This document shows, in pieces, positions 63,478 to 64,000 of a DNA stretch of 64,000 nt. The position numbers and the translations under genes are program-made. Source of the DNA: Pseudomonas migulae (lineage in GTDB: Bacteria; Pseudomonadota; Gammaproteobacteria; Pseudomonadales; Pseudomonadaceae); contig NZ_JALJWR010000001.1 in NCBI RefSeq assembly GCF_024169315.1, positions 827,501-891,500 on the forward strand, written 5' to 3'. Each line of letters begins with the position of its first letter. Positions within the stretch are counted from its first letter, which is position 1. The notes under the pieces are model-generated. The model made no database searches, was not told where the DNA came from, and saw only the letters and a list, made by a program, of their open reading frames with translations.

Positions 63478-64000
63478 ATGCTCGGCCAGCTTCACGATGT
63501 GGATCTGCACTTGCTGCGCCTGTTCGTCAGCGTGGTGGAATGTGGCGGCTTCAGCGCGGCCCAGGGTGAGCTGGGCCTGAGTCAGTCGAGTATCAGCCAG
63601 CAAATGGCCAGGCTCGAAACCCGGCTCGGTTATCGGCTGTGCAGTCGCGGCAAGGGCGGATTCAGGATCACCCCCAAAGGCGAACAACTGCTGATCGCGA
63701 TACGGGGACTGTTCGAGTCCATCGAAGCGTTCCGTCATCAATCCAATGGCGTAGACGGCCGCTTGATCGGCGAGGTGCGCCTGGGGCTGTCCGAAGCCGT
63801 GGATCAATCGGTACTGCAACGGGTGGCCGACGCGATCCGCCGTTTTCGCGAACGCGATGAGTCAGTGCGCATCGAGTTGATCAGCGCGATGCCCGGCGAA
63901 ATGGAGCGCTTGCTGCTGCAACAACGGCTGGACCTGGCGATCGGATATTTCTCACAGGTGCAGAGCGCATTTGACTACCGCGAACTGTTCAGCGAAACCC
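63478..64000 (+). CDS. LysR-family transcriptional regulator (partial, runs off the window)
   Basis: 174 codons visible, no stop before the window edge. N-terminal winged helix VDLHLLRLFVSVVECGGFSA, LSQSSISQQMARLETRLG and RITPKGEQLL, then the start of the substrate-binding domain (GEVRLGLSEAVDQSVLQRVA). Divergent from the PotF-like gene across 101 bp, so a likely regulator of that gene and speB. Confidence 0.88.
   Translation, partial: MLGQLHDVDLHLLRLFVSVVECGGFSAAQGELGLSQSSISQQMARLETRLGYRLCSRGKGGFRITPKGEQLLIAIRGLFESIEAFRHQSNGVDGRLIGEVRLGLSEAVDQSVLQRVADAIRRFRERDESVRIELISAMPGEMERLLLQQRLDLAIGYFSQVQSAFDYRELFSET

Overview
The window reads as chromosome from a fluorescent pseudomonad, most likely the Pseudomonas fluorescens group. 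The evidence is high GC with strong third-position bias, an mtlR-mtlEFGKDYZ mannitol cluster, a complete fapABCDEF functional-amyloid operon, Pseudomonas-type small families (DUF1652, DUF2790), and at least sixteen intergenic palindromic repeats of several REP-like families. I see no tRNA, rRNA, CRISPR array, insertion sequence, integrase or prophage. The first gene may begin outside the window and the last gene runs off the right end.

Layout. 1-9.8 kb: mannitol/arabitol/glucitol catabolism. MtlR is followed by an operator-promoter, then the ABC importer (MtlE, MtlF, MtlG, MtlK), polyol dehydrogenase MtlD, xylulokinase MtlY and fructokinase MtlZ, with repeats lying inside the operon. 10-16.3 kb: an orphan type VI secretion island with a VgrG carrying a C-terminal extension, a nuclease effector of PoNe type, its DUF1910/DUF1911 (PoNi) immunity protein, and two accessory genes; base composition drops in the toxin tail and immunity gene. 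16.3-20.5 kb: small proteins (one behind an elaborate structured leader), ecotin, and an ACT-less threonine dehydratase preceded by what looks like a complete Ile/Thr transcription attenuator. 20.6-27.1 kb: CorA-family transporter, a RimK-like ATP-grasp protein divergent from a GNAT/C39-peptidase fusion, a PQQ-type sugar dehydrogenase and Ku. 27.2-36.3 kb: LpxO, YbiT, MFS YhhS, a secreted hydrolase, AzoR with a divergent LysR regulator, MmcQ/YjbR, DUF1294 and UppP. 36.6-39.6 kb: an MCP with a FliA-like promoter, and PnuC with a NadR-like kinase for NAD precursor salvage. 39.8-46.5 kb: the fap operon with a GG-N10-GC sigma-54 promoter, an internal terminator after fapC, and a convergent GAFTGA enhancer-binding regulator. 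46.8-64 kb: delta-60 repeat protein, NhaB, a coupled gnd-zwf-HAD operon, phosphoethanolamine transferase, GNAT, DinB, ZapE, SnoaL-like, WYL regulator, aldo/keto reductase, agmatinase-family ureohydrolase, PotF-like binding protein and a divergent LysR gene.

The points most worth a second look are: (1) the leader at about 16.64-16.95 kb, where many hairpins (one with a C(UUCG)G tetraloop on the minus strand) coincide with two very short ORFs chained by TGATG overlaps into a small-protein gene; (2) the attenuator at 19.94-20.09 kb; (3) the PoNe/PoNi-like toxin module with an in-frame extension past the immunity stop; (4) the fapC/fapD terminator and the sigma-54 control of the amyloid; (5) the ATP-grasp + GNAT-C39 pair, which may make or process an unknown peptide modification.

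All family calls come from reading the translated sequence and motifs; no database search was run.
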